Below, piece after piece: positions 1 to 6,550 of a stretch of DNA of 7,274 nt. The notes beneath the pieces were generated by a model. It made no database searches. It was not told where the DNA came from and was given only the letters and a program-made list of their open reading frames with translations. The stretch is from Pseudomonadota bacterium (GTDB lineage Bacteria > Pseudomonadota > Gammaproteobacteria > Burkholderiales > Nitrosomonadaceae). Positions within the stretch are counted from its first letter, which is position 1; every line of letters starts with the position of its first letter. The stretch covers positions 1 through 7,274 of the forward strand of contig JAFEEV010000322.1 in NCBI GenBank assembly GCA_018240935.1. The letters run 5' to 3'. Both the position numbers and the translations under genes were made by a program.

Positions 1-288
1 CCGCACAATTTTTTGCGCGGCCAAATGCAGATTGCGGGCGCGGGAGTAGTAACCAAGGCCGCTCCATAAATCCAATACATCATCCAGCGGCGCTTGCGCC
101 AGAATTGCAACGGTTGGGAATGCTTGCATAAACCGGGTGTAATAGGGGATGACTGTATTGACCTGCGTTTGTTGCAACATGATTTCGGATAACCAAACAG
201 CATAGGGATCTCGATTACGTTGCCAAGGCAAGTGATGGCGGCCATGATCGTGATGCCAATGGATTAGCCGGGATGCTATGAACGACAT
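1..288 (-). CDS. mutY: MutY adenine DNA glycosylase, N-terminal part (cut by window edge)
   Basis: MutY removes adenine mispaired with 8-oxoguanine or guanine in base excision repair. Reading the minus strand from the ATG at 288 gives 96 open codons that run off the left edge. The protein begins MSFIASRLIHW and contains LPWQRNRDPYAVWLSEIMLQ at residues 20-39, followed by QTQV. This is the hallmark of the HhH-GPD glycosylase fold in MutY. Glu35 matches the catalytic Glu37 of E. coli MutY. Residues 75-82 (WSGLGYYS) and the following RARNLH are also typical of the family. The C-terminal catalytic Asp, the iron-sulfur cluster and the Nudix-like domain lie outside the window. No strong Shine-Dalgarno is visible before 288, and no ATG, GTG or TTG lies in frame just upstream. 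It is co-directional with rof, 91 bp away, and functionally unrelated to the flagellar genes. Confidence 0.93.
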   Translation of the reverse strand, partial: MSFIASRLIHWHHDHGRHHLPWQRNRDPYAVWLSEIMLQQTQVNTVIPYYTRFMQAFPTVAILAQAPLDDVLDLWSGLGYYSRARNLHLAAQKIVR

Positions 289-379
289 GATAATGTTGCT
301 TGTAGATTCAAATATAGCGGGATGAATAAGATGAAAGAACGGTTATCAGCGTTGCATCGCGACGGCGGCTCGGCAGCAG

Positions 380-634
380 TTACGGGAAAATAACTTCGCT
401 GAACTTGGCATTGGGTGTCAGAACTTCCATTTTAGCGAGCCGGGTTAATTCGACTTGCTGCCGTGTGTCGCCATCGATCACCAGGCATTCATTTTTCTCG
501 GGTGAATTGACGATATCGATGGCTTTTCCTTCGATTGTCTGATTATTTTTCAAGATGAGCCTCAACCGGTAGCCGTACATGCAAGCAACTTCCACGAAGT
601 CGTGCAGATCGCACGAAATAGCATCTTGAGTCAT
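380..634 (-). CDS. rof: Rof (YaeO-like) Rho-binding antiterminator
   Basis: This 84-residue protein matches the Rof/YaeO family in length and pattern. E. coli Rof is also about 84-86 residues; it binds the primary RNA site of the termination factor Rho and inhibits Rho-dependent termination. Visible signatures are the N-terminal ISCDLHDFVEVAC (residues 6-18), then alternating hydrophobic strands RLRLILKNNQTIEGKAIDIV (23-42) and ECLVIDG. These fit the Sm-like beta-barrel known for Rof, with acidic residues early in the chain. An AAGGA Shine-Dalgarno sits about 9 nt before the ATG at 634, which supports the start. It is divergent from ynfA, with a predicted promoter at 668-696. The family assignment comes from remembered sequence pattern; Rho inhibition itself is known only for the E. 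coli protein. Confidence 0.87.
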   Translation of the reverse strand: MTQDAISCDLHDFVEVACMYGYRLRLILKNNQTIEGKAIDIVNSPEKNECLVIDGDTRQQVELTRLAKMEVLTPNAKFSEVIFP

Positions 635-648
635 GACCGTTAGTCCTT

Positions 649-677
649 TTGCTGATGAAATGAAGGCATAATATACA
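649..677 (+). promoter_or_regulatory. Predicted sigma70-like promoter for ynfA
   Basis: TTGCTG (649-654) and TATACA (672-677) are separated by 17 bp on the plus strand, and transcription would start near 684, about 20 nt before the ynfA ATG. The -10 overlaps the predicted rof -10 on the other strand, so the two promoters would occlude each other if both are real. Confidence 0.33.
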
Positions 678-696
678 CGATACTAAAAGCTGCCAG
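668..696 (-). promoter_or_regulatory. Predicted sigma70-like promoter for rof
   Basis: On the minus strand there is CTGGCA (691-696) as a possible -35, a 17-bp spacer, and TATTAT (668-673) as a good -10. Transcription would begin near 661, leaving a leader of about 26 nt before the rof ATG at 634. The -35 is a partial match, so this is a pattern-based prediction. Confidence 0.35.
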
Positions 697-704
697 ATCA
701 AATT

Positions 705-1046
705 ATGGAAATTCTGAAAACATTGGGCTTATTCGTTGTTACTGCGCTCGCCGAGATAATCGGCTGTTATCTGCCGTATCTCTATTTGAAAGAAGGTAAA
801 CCTTTTTGGCTGCTTTTTCCAGCAGTAATCAGCTTGGTGTTATTTGTTTGGCTGCTGACGCTTCACCCGCAAGCAGCCGGTCGTGTTTATGCCGCGTATG
901 GCGGCGTTTATATCTGCATGGCGCTGATGTGGTTGTGGGCGGCCGACGGAATTCGGCCGGCAACGGCGGACTGGATTGGGGTAGGTTTCTGTTTGACCGG
1001 GGTGATCGTTATTATGTACGGAAGACAGTTTGATCGGTATTTGTAG
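705..1046 (+). CDS. ynfA: YnfA/UPF0060 family small membrane protein
   Basis: This 113-residue, very hydrophobic protein has the length and motifs of the YnfA (UPF0060) family. Four membrane segments can be seen at roughly residues 4-27, 33-52, 60-80 and 88-105. Family hallmarks are Glu17 inside the first helix (ALAEIIGCYLPYLYLKEG), the GRVYAAYGGVYI stretch at 59-70, the tryptophan-rich MWLWAADGIRP at 75-85, and DWIG at 89-92. The family resembles small multidrug resistance transporters and would sit in the inner membrane. YnfA has been linked to drug efflux in some enterobacteria, but the substrate here cannot be told from sequence. No strong Shine-Dalgarno precedes the ATG at 705. It is the only gene on the plus strand, transcribed away from rof and convergent with ycgR. 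No clear terminator hairpin is visible in the 47 bp between ynfA and ycgR. Confidence 0.88.
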   Translation: MEILKTLGLFVVTALAEIIGCYLPYLYLKEGKPFWLLFPAVISLVLFVWLLTLHPQAAGRVYAAYGGVYICMALMWLWAADGIRPATADWIGVGFCLTGVIVIMYGRQFDRYL

Positions 1047-1093
1047 CAAAACCAAATTGTCTGTTCCGTAATTGCAAGTTCTTTCCGGGAGGG

Positions 1094-1879
1094 TTATTTG
1101 GCTTTCCTCATTTGTTCCTGCTTGATGATATAGCGTTGAATCATCGCTTCCATGCTGGCTGTCAGCTCAATGAACTGACAGCCAGCGCGCATGCAGTTTT
1201 GTCCGTTACGTAGAGTGATTTCATAGGTGTTCTTTACCTGAATGTTGACCGTGATTGCGCCAATGTCCGGAAGTGCGATTTTGCAGTCGCTATAGATCAT
1301 GCCCGGGTCAAAATTAATGATCGGGTGCTGATCGATCACGGCAATTCCGCCACAACTGATATCGAGTAATGCCACTTCAGCTTTGGCGGCTGGTTCTTTT
1401 CCAGGGATTGGAATAACGCACTTTAGCGGTTTGACGATTGGAGTGGTAATGCGGAAATGGTTTCTCCTTTGTATCCGCAGAAGCGACTCGGGGATATTAA
1501 CTGCAAAAGCATCCTGGCCCTCATACTGAATTTTCCTGATTTGATCGCAGACAAATTCGATTTTTACTCGATTTTGCGTGGTTACAAAGACGAGTTCTTT
1601 GGAATGCAGTGCTTTCTGGCACTGTTTGTCATTGGCTCCATAATCAATCACCATTTCTCGTTTATCGGAATCGATGGTGATTATTGAGGTCAGGATAAAA
1701 TCGCTGGCGTAATCGGGATAGAGAGTGATTAATGAATTGGTTTGCATAATCCCGCGAAGAATAAAAAGAATATCAATTTCAGAATGGATGCGGAAATTTT
1801 CACCGCTTTCTTCTTGAGAAAATTGAGTAGGCGTCAAAATGTTAATTGCTTCGGTGATTTGATCAGGTGTTTGCAACAT
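1094..1879 (-). CDS. ycgR: YcgR-type flagellar brake protein, PilZ domain c-di-GMP effector
   Basis: This 261-residue protein has the two-domain layout of YcgR: an N-terminal YcgR/PilZN-like beta domain (about residues 30-125) and a C-terminal PilZ domain (about 135-255). The PilZ c-di-GMP signature is intact, with R139-N-H-F-R143 (RxxxR, in QRRNHFR) and D173-I-S175-C-G-G178 (DxSxxG). In enterobacteria, YcgR loaded with c-di-GMP binds the flagellar motor, slowing it and biasing its direction. Cytoplasmic location is expected, as there is no signal peptide or membrane segment. Its ATG shares one base with the flhX stop (TAATG), and a GGAGAG Shine-Dalgarno lies inside the flhX 3' end, so translational coupling is likely. 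It is the last gene of the minus-strand flagellar run. Its function as a brake in this organism is inferred from family and neighbours. Confidence 0.9.
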   Translation of the reverse strand: MLQTPDQITEAINILTPTQFSQEESGENFRIHSEIDILFILRGIMQTNSLITLYPDYASDFILTSIITIDSDKREMVIDYGANDKQCQKALHSKELVFVTTQNRVKIEFVCDQIRKIQYEGQDAFAVNIPESLLRIQRRNHFRITTPIVKPLKCVIPIPGKEPAAKAEVALLDISCGGIAVIDQHPIINFDPGMIYSDCKIALPDIGAITVNIQVKNTYEITLRNGQNCMRAGCQFIELTASMEAMIQRYIIKQEQMRKAK

Positions 1880-2211
1880 TATTCACTCTCCAGAATTTTT
1901 TGTGTAATTCTTTTATCAAGATCGTTTTTTGTGGCTAAGGATGTTTTGCCTTGCTCCAATCTGTAAAGCCACGCCAATAATTCCGCTACGGCCACATAAA
2001 GCTGCGGGGGAATGCGATCGTCAAGATCAACTTGCATCAGTAATGCGACCAGCTCACTGGATTCATGAACATAGACTCCCGCTTCTTTGGCGCGCTTGAT
2101 AATTTCTTGAGCAATTATGCCACGCCCTTTGGCAACCACTCTGGGTGCTATTTGCCCTTCACGGTATGCGAGTGCAACGGCAGTCAGATAGGATTCATTG
2201 GTTGTCATCAT
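1879..2211 (-). CDS. flhX: FlhX: standalone FlhB cytoplasmic C-terminal domain homologue
   Basis: This 110-residue soluble protein matches the part of the export gate protein FlhB that follows its autocleavage site. Residues 11-29 (AVALAYREGQIAPRVVAKG) correspond to the conserved FlhB strand and helix usually written YAVALxYxxxxxxAPxVxAKG. Then follow the helices with KRAKEAGVYVHE and a C-terminal IPPQLYVAVAELLAWLYRL (68-86). Full FlhB is about 350-380 residues with four membrane helices, and none is present here. The NPTH autocleavage motif is also absent; its place is taken by N-terminal residues near ESYLT. Similar proteins are known as FlhX in Helicobacter and YlqH in Bacillus, where ylqH neighbours a FliK-like gene. 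FlhX can partly stand in for the cleaved FlhB fragment. The start at 2211 lies within the end of fliK; a second ATG at 2208 is equally possible. The Shine-Dalgarno (AGAAG) is weak, which fits coupling to fliK. Confidence 0.87.
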   Translation of the reverse strand: MMTTNESYLTAVALAYREGQIAPRVVAKGRGIIAQEIIKRAKEAGVYVHESSELVALLMQVDLDDRIPPQLYVAVAELLAWLYRLEQGKTSLATKNDLDKRITQKILESE

Positions 2212-3241
2212 GCTTGACTTCTACCGCCCGGATATTGAGTCCGGCAGATTGCATACCGCTAGCGAGGGGTAATTGATTACTCTTGAGTAGACGGGCGGTT
2301 TCTAATTGCGCAGCGTTCAGTTGAATGTTAATTCCATTTGCATTCAGTGCGATGGTTGCGGTGATGTCGCCAAGTTCAGGCATTGATAGGCGAAGCAGTG
2401 TGCGCCACTGAGCAGCTTGATCGGAGTCATTTTCCTTGGCTGCATTTTCCTGGGATTCTTCGTAAATATCCCATTCCATTGATTGTCCCGGCCAAGCCTC
2501 GCCACGCCAGAGCAAATGGCCCGTTTCCAAAGTGGTTAACTGTTGCTGCACTAACGGGATTGTCTGTGCATGTACAGGCATTTCCGAAGTAAGCGAAGCC
2601 GTTGCGGCAGCTTTGGCAGTAGATAAGTCGGCTGTTACTAGCATTAATTTTCCTTGCGGTTCTTGTTGCAAATTTTCAAGTGTTTTTTCTCCATGAATCC
2701 ACTGCGACTGATGCGATTCATAGAATAAACCACTTTGAACAATTGCTTTTTGTAATAAACCGGGTAAATCAGTGCTATTTGTTGGCGCGCTGGTTGAGAT
2801 GGGATTCGGGCTGGTGAGTGAATGAGCGGCTGAAGTATTCGCTGCGTTTCCAGATGTGTGTTTTAAAGCATCTTGCATCAGAGCACCCAAGAAACGACCT
2901 GCGGTGCTAATGGATGTATTGTTGATTTGGTTATCTGCCGGCGAATCACTTAAAGCCAAAAACTCCGGTTTAGGTTCATTCGAAATAAAGACAAGCTCCA
3001 GTTTGTTACCCGGTTGAAAATTGTCAGGCAAGCGCATTTGTAATGACTTGCCTGCAACTAACACTTGTGAATCACCATTCAATAAACGGGCTTCAACCAG
3101 CGCTTGATACTTCTGACCTTGTATGAACTCTGCTGAAGAAGTTTGTGAATCGAGTATTGCTGTTACCGGTGTAACGGGTGCGGTTGGCTTTATCTGAGCT
3201 GAAATTGCCGCTACTTCTGTTTTAATTATGGTTGGAATCAC
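2195..3241 (-). CDS. fliK: FliK-like hook-length control protein
   Basis: This 348-residue protein ends in a FliK C-terminal (Flg_hook) domain at about 280-345, with the typical pattern LRLSMPELGDITATIALN, then GINIQL, and a last strand LNIRAVEV. In FliK this domain contacts the cytoplasmic part of FlhB and switches export from hook to filament subunits. The N-terminal part has a beta-rich segment (about 45-97, QALVEARLLNGDSQVLVAGK onward). A low-complexity Ser/Thr/Asn/Pro linker (about 127-160) follows, then a conserved-looking middle with SGLFYESHQSQW (170-181) and LLWRGEAWPGQSMEW (243-257). The start is a GTG at 3241: an in-frame TGA lies three codons upstream, and the first internal Met is residue 69. 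GATGAG just before it is a weak Shine-Dalgarno. It overlaps flhX by 17 nt. It may be a second FliK paralogue, since the canonical fliK usually lies with the fliEFGHIJ genes. Confidence 0.85.
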   Translation of the reverse strand: MIPTIIKTEVAAISAQIKPTAPVTPVTAILDSQTSSAEFIQGQKYQALVEARLLNGDSQVLVAGKSLQMRLPDNFQPGNKLELVFISNEPKPEFLALSDSPADNQINNTSISTAGRFLGALMQDALKHTSGNAANTSAAHSLTSPNPISTSAPTNSTDLPGLLQKAIVQSGLFYESHQSQWIHGEKTLENLQQEPQGKLMLVTADLSTAKAAATASLTSEMPVHAQTIPLVQQQLTTLETGHLLWRGEAWPGQSMEWDIYEESQENAAKENDSDQAAQWRTLLRLSMPELGDITATIALNANGINIQLNAAQLETARLLKSNQLPLASGMQSAGLNIRAVEVKHDDNQ

Positions 3242-3274
3242 GACAACTCATCTGCAAGCTAAATAATGACTTAG

Positions 3275-3296
3275 AAAAAATGTGAGCGCATTACAT
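3275..3296 (-). terminator. Possible weak terminator or attenuator between fliT and fliK
   Basis: On the minus strand an imperfect dyad (3280-3296, outer arms ATGT and ACAT with a mismatched inner stem) is followed directly by a run of T (plus-strand A run at 3275-3280). The stem is short, with only about four clean pairs, so termination would be weak at best. It sits in the longest gap within the fliD to ycgR run (71 bp), where a transcript could be split. I see no convincing promoter between it and the fliK start. Confidence 0.22.
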
Positions 3297-3312
3297 GGTT
3301 TCTAATGAAGAT

Positions 3313-3648
3313 TTATAGATTGTTGACTGACTGATAAGCGAGTTGAAGATTGCGTTCACGGCTATTGGTGTTGAGCATATCTTGCAATTTCATCATCCAT
3401 GGCTCAGTAATTGCTCTTATTTGTGCGTCGTCAGCTAATATTTGATGGATAATTTTTATTTTCTTTTGCAATAATTCTTTGTCTAATATGGGCTCCTGAT
3501 CATTTTTAATAAGTATTTCAGTTAATTGTCTGCATTCCTGTTCCAGTTCTATCAATTGATCCCATTCGTTATTTTGAGCCGCCGTAAGCATTTTTCCGGT
3601 AGTTGCCAAAATAGCATCATATGTTTTCAGTGTTTGTACACTATTCAT
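3313..3648 (-). CDS. fliT: FliT flagellar export chaperone
   Basis: This 111-residue, mostly helical protein has the size and pattern of FliT, the chaperone that keeps the cap protein FliD soluble and brings it to the export ATPase. N-terminal helices carry YDAILATTGKMLTAAQNNEW (10-29) and DQLIELEQECRQL (30-42). The most family-like stretch is ILADDAQIRAITEPWMMKLQ (70-89), followed by a basic RERNLQLAY near the end. It lies 34 bp after fliS and in the same direction, the order fliD-fliS-fliT known from enterobacteria. A Shine-Dalgarno AAAGG stands about 11 nt before the ATG at 3648, rather far. In Salmonella FliT also inhibits FlhDC; whether that holds here cannot be told. The gene looks AT-richer than mutY and ynfA. 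Confidence 0.86.
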   Translation of the reverse strand: MNSVQTLKTYDAILATTGKMLTAAQNNEWDQLIELEQECRQLTEILIKNDQEPILDKELLQKKIKIIHQILADDAQIRAITEPWMMKLQDMLNTNSRERNLQLAYQSVNNL

Positions 3649-3682
3649 TTATCTTGGTACCTTTATCGTTATTACAGAATTA

Positions 3683-4114
3683 TTAGTTAGTTGCGATTGC
3701 TTTTATTACGGTTTGTGTTTCACTTGTTTTGCCGATTTCTTGCCAAGCGCCGTGCAATTCGGATAGCAATTTGCCGACTTCATTGATAATTTCAAGATTA
3801 TTCTGAATATTGGCAACTAAAAGACGGTATGCCATATAGTCATAAAGAGCCTGAAGCTTAACCGCCAGATCGCCACCTGCGTTCATATCCAAGCTTGCTT
3901 TCAAACCATGGTCAATAATCATAATTGCTTTAGAGATCATTTGACCTTTCTCGGCAATTTCATTGTGTTGCATATGCATTCTGGCTTTTGCCAAAGCTTC
4001 TTGCGCGCCTTCAAACAGCATTAAGATGAGCTTGTGCGGATCGGCCGACTCAATACCTGTTTCGACTCCGATACGCTGATAAGCGGATATTGCACTATTC
4101 ATAGCTGTATACAT
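3683..4114 (-). CDS. fliS: FliS flagellin export chaperone
   Basis: FliS binds the C-terminus of unpolymerised flagellin, prevents its early assembly and delivers it to the export gate. The 143-residue length is close to the family norm of about 130-140. Clear markers are AISAYQRIGVETGIESADPH (8-27) and KLILMLFEGAQEALAKA (28-44), then IISKAIMIIDHGL-like helix residues around 60-72. LQALYDYMAYRLLVANIQNN (87-106) is the conserved helix that helps bind flagellin. The start is well supported: AGGAG lies 6 nt before the ATG at 4114. A second Met (residue 5) is a poorer choice because it sits further from that site. The gene follows fliD by 47 bp. Confidence 0.93.
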   Translation of the reverse strand: MYTAMNSAISAYQRIGVETGIESADPHKLILMLFEGAQEALAKARMHMQHNEIAEKGQMISKAIMIIDHGLKASLDMNAGGDLAVKLQALYDYMAYRLLVANIQNNLEIINEVGKLLSELHGAWQEIGKTSETQTVIKAIATN

Positions 4115-4161
4115 TCTGTACTCCTTTTATTTTGTAAAGAGTTTATTGACGAGATCGAGTA

Positions 4162-6135
4162 TTAGTTACTTGTTGTTGGTAATCTGGATAATTGCTGCTG
4201 TAAGAAATTGCTGGTTTGTGTCATGCTGGCAATAGTCGTATCCAGTGCAGTAAATTGAGCGCGAATTCGTTTCTCTGTATCGGCAAGCCTTTGATTCAAA
4301 GAATCCCTTTGCGCTCCTATGTCTTTGATCGTTGAATTTATGCCATCAATACGGCTATCAATGAGACGGCCATTCAACATTTCACCCACTAATTTATTCA
4401 ATTTAGCTGCAAAACCATGTGCGAAATCTATTTCGCCTCTAGCGCCTGTGGCGCCTCCGGTTATCTTGATAACGAGTCCGCTACTATCAGCGGCGCCGGT
4501 TAGTGTTTGACCTGAGCCTGTTGCAGTAACACCATTGATTGTGCCCGCTACGTCTGCTCCTGCGGTTTCAACAGGTGTGCCGAACAGATCCGATTTACCA
4601 TTCCCGCCGGTGATTGATACAGTTGAAGCAGAGCCATAACGATTTGAAACAACGGCAAGCTTTCCGGAAGATTCACTTACTGTGACTTTTATACCGGCGG
4701 AAGAAAGTGCTGAAGCGCCATTAATCTTTGATTGTATTTCAGCGGCTAAAGAAGCTGCTGTGTAGGTGCCCGCCGCCAGTGTTATATTTGCACTTACACC
4801 ATCGACAGTAAGATTTAATGAATTATTGACCCCGGCATTGATCGTCAATGCAGCTGCTGTATCACCTGCGGCACTGCCTTGGGTTGCAATACGGCTGATG
4901 TTTAATGAATACTTGCCATTGACTGTATCCGATTTGGCGCTGGTAAATGACACGAGACTATCACTTGTTTTTCCAACAGAGGAAAATAATGTTGAAATAT
5001 CCTTGGTAGGATCGCTCAGTGCTTTCGATAGCTTAGTGGAGTCAAATTGCAGTGTCCCGTCCGATTGGAACGAGATACCTACTTCCGATAGTAAGCTTAA
5101 GCCTCCACCAGCTGTAGTCAACGGATCGGAGATTGCACTACGTATCCGGGTTTGAATTGACCGAACGGTTGAATCTCCGGTTAGGATGGATGCTTGCTTA
5201 GTTCCCGCATCATATTTTGAAAGATTAACAATGGTTTTATTGAGATCATTAAAAGCTTTTACAAATGATGACACGGTATTTTGAATGCCGGCAGTGTCAC
5301 GCGACAAGTTTAATGTTGATGTAGTGCCAGGGTTTGCTTTCAATAAATTTAATGTGACGCCCTCAATAGCATCTGTGATATTGTTTGATGCCTTGCTGAT
5401 TGAGATGCCGTCGATAACCAATGTAGCATTGCTAGCGGCTACAGTTTGAGTCAAATTGGTTGTACCCCCCGTCGATCCATCATAAACAAGCTGGGAAAGC
5501 CCTGCGTTATCAGTATTATTTCCATCAGTGTCGGTTGCGGTGATTTTTAGCGCGTTACTCAAACCAGTGTCTTGTGAAGCAATTACTAAACGGTTACCTG
5601 TACCATCATTGACTATACTGGCAGATACGCCTGCATTGGCTTGGTTGATTGCGTCACGGATACCGGATAGTGATGAATTACCGGAGGAAATGGTAATCGA
5701 CTGTGCTGCTTTATCTGGGTTTAGTGTGAACGTGCCGCCGCTATATGTGCCAAATTGTATAGTCAAGGTACCACTGCCAACCGCAGAACTTGTGGTTGCG
5801 AAAACAGTGGATTTGAGTTTGTGTGACTGTGCAAGTGTTTGTATTTCTACGGAATGACTTCCTGTTACGGCGGATGATGTTGCGCTCGCATTTGCTAATG
5901 AGGTATCTGAAAAACCGGCCGTTATGGCGGTAAATTTTGCCGGATCGGATAATGCGGCTAAATTGCTCTGAAATGAGGATAATGCCCCTTTTAAAGTGCC
6001 AAAAGCAGTCAACCGGGTTTGCTGTTTAGCTTCTTTAGCGTCAAGAGCTGTCAGAGGCTGACTTTCAGCCTTCATTAGCTGAGTGACTAAGCCATTGACA
6101 TCTAAACCTGATCCAATTCCTGGAGACGAAAGCAT
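4162..6135 (-). CDS. fliD: FliD flagellar filament cap protein (HAP2)
   Basis: FliD forms the cap at the filament tip that inserts each exported flagellin. The 657-residue protein has the canonical FliD start SPGIGSGLDVNGLVTQLMKA (4-23) and an N-terminal domain running to about residue 110. The FliD C-terminal domain covers roughly 235-640. Its last part, about 590-650, is a heptad-like helix including RIDGINSTIKDI and RAQFTALDTTIASMTQTSNF, the coiled leg that enters the filament. At 657 residues it is longer than E. coli FliD (about 470). Much of the extra length is beta-rich, Gly/Ser/Thr-rich surface sequence. Two flagellin_IN-like segments are visible, near 145-190 and near 428-505. It is exported without a cleaved signal peptide. 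The start at 6135 has only a weak GGAT-type Shine-Dalgarno, but the conserved N-terminus begins there. flaG ends 28 bp upstream. Confidence 0.95.
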   Translation of the reverse strand: MLSSPGIGSGLDVNGLVTQLMKAESQPLTALDAKEAKQQTRLTAFGTLKGALSSFQSNLAALSDPAKFTAITAGFSDTSLANASATSSAVTGSHSVEIQTLAQSHKLKSTVFATTSSAVGSGTLTIQFGTYSGGTFTLNPDKAAQSITISSGNSSLSGIRDAINQANAGVSASIVNDGTGNRLVIASQDTGLSNALKITATDTDGNNTDNAGLSQLVYDGSTGGTTNLTQTVAASNATLVIDGISISKASNNITDAIEGVTLNLLKANPGTTSTLNLSRDTAGIQNTVSSFVKAFNDLNKTIVNLSKYDAGTKQASILTGDSTVRSIQTRIRSAISDPLTTAGGGLSLLSEVGISFQSDGTLQFDSTKLSKALSDPTKDISTLFSSVGKTSDSLVSFTSAKSDTVNGKYSLNISRIATQGSAAGDTAAALTINAGVNNSLNLTVDGVSANITLAAGTYTAASLAAEIQSKINGASALSSAGIKVTVSESSGKLAVVSNRYGSASTVSITGGNGKSDLFGTPVETAGADVAGTINGVTATGSGQTLTGAADSSGLVIKITGGATGARGEIDFAHGFAAKLNKLVGEMLNGRLIDSRIDGINSTIKDIGAQRDSLNQRLADTEKRIRAQFTALDTTIASMTQTSNFLQQQLSRLPTTSN

Positions 6136-6163
6136 TTGTAAGCTCTATCCAAAATGATTGTTG

Positions 6164-6532
6164 TTATGCTTTTCCGTTAAATAACAATCCTTGAACTTTG
6201 TCCAACGTTCGGGCTATTTCAACAGCTTCTTCGGATGGAATTTGACGGATAACTTCTTCGGTGTGGACATCCATTACTTTGATAATTGTTTTTCCAGTGT
6301 CTTCGTCAATCGAGAATCGCAAGTTGTGTGCCAAGTTGTCCACGGTGCCTTGAATCTTTTGAACAGCTTGCTTAACTTGATCTTCGGATTTTGCGCTATT
6401 TACTTGAGAATCAATAGTTGAAACTGGTAATGCAGTTGTATCCACATTGGATATGGATGATTTTCGAGGCATCGATAAAGATGGCGAAAAGGGTGGAAGC
6501 GCGCCGGTAGCATTTAATTGATTGATAGTCAT
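6164..6532 (-). CDS. flaG: FlaG family flagellar protein
   Basis: FlaG proteins are small flagellar proteins whose loss affects filament length in some Gram-negative bacteria; the mechanism is unclear. From the ATG at 6532 the protein has 122 residues, typical for the family. Residues 1-45 are variable and Ser/Pro-rich. Residues 46-70 form a likely helix. The FlaG core is LRFSIDEDTGKTIIKVMDVH (71-90) followed by TEEVIRQIPSEEAVEIA (91-107). The reading frame stays open back to an ATG at 6601 (145 residues), but the start at 6532 is chosen. It has a strong TAAGGAG Shine-Dalgarno at 6540-6546 with 7 nt spacing, and the extra 23 codons would be encoded by the inverted repeat at 6551-6594. The gene lies between fliC and fliD, the usual place for flaG. 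Confidence 0.9.
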   Translation of the reverse strand: MTINQLNATGALPPFSPSLSMPRKSSISNVDTTALPVSTIDSQVNSAKSEDQVKQAVQKIQGTVDNLAHNLRFSIDEDTGKTIIKVMDVHTEEVIRQIPSEEAVEIARTLDKVQGLLFNGKA

Positions 6533-6539
6533 TTTGTAA

Positions 6540-6546
6540 CTCCTTA
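6540..6546 (-). promoter_or_regulatory. Ribosome binding site that sets the flaG start
   Basis: The minus strand reads TAAGGAG here, 7 nt before the ATG at 6532. It is among the best Shine-Dalgarno matches in the window and decides against the alternative start at 6601. Confidence 0.8.
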
Positions 6547-6550
6547 AAGT

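Noticed and set aside
311..339. Possible mutY promoter on the minus strand: TATATT (311-316) with TTCTTT (334-339) at 17-bp spacing.
   Set aside because: The -10 is good but the -35 matches only two of six bases, so I do not list it as a feature.
331..393. Plus-strand 20-codon frame from ATG at 331 ending inside the rof 3' end.
   Set aside because: It has no ribosome site or recognisable sequence and overlaps rof on the other strand. Frames of this length occur by chance.
1047..1093. Search for a bidirectional terminator between convergent ynfA and ycgR.
   Set aside because: Only short separated matches (CCAAAT and ATTTGG, about 40 bp apart) are present, too weak and too far apart for a terminator.
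3281..3296. CRP-like TGTGA half-site in the fliT-fliK gap.
   Set aside because: The second half-site does not match TCACA at the required spacing.
4766..5857. Long plus-strand open frames (4766-5155 and 5528-5857) antisense to fliD.
   Set aside because: They are shadows of fliD codon composition. The fliD frame is continuous and matches its family over the whole length.
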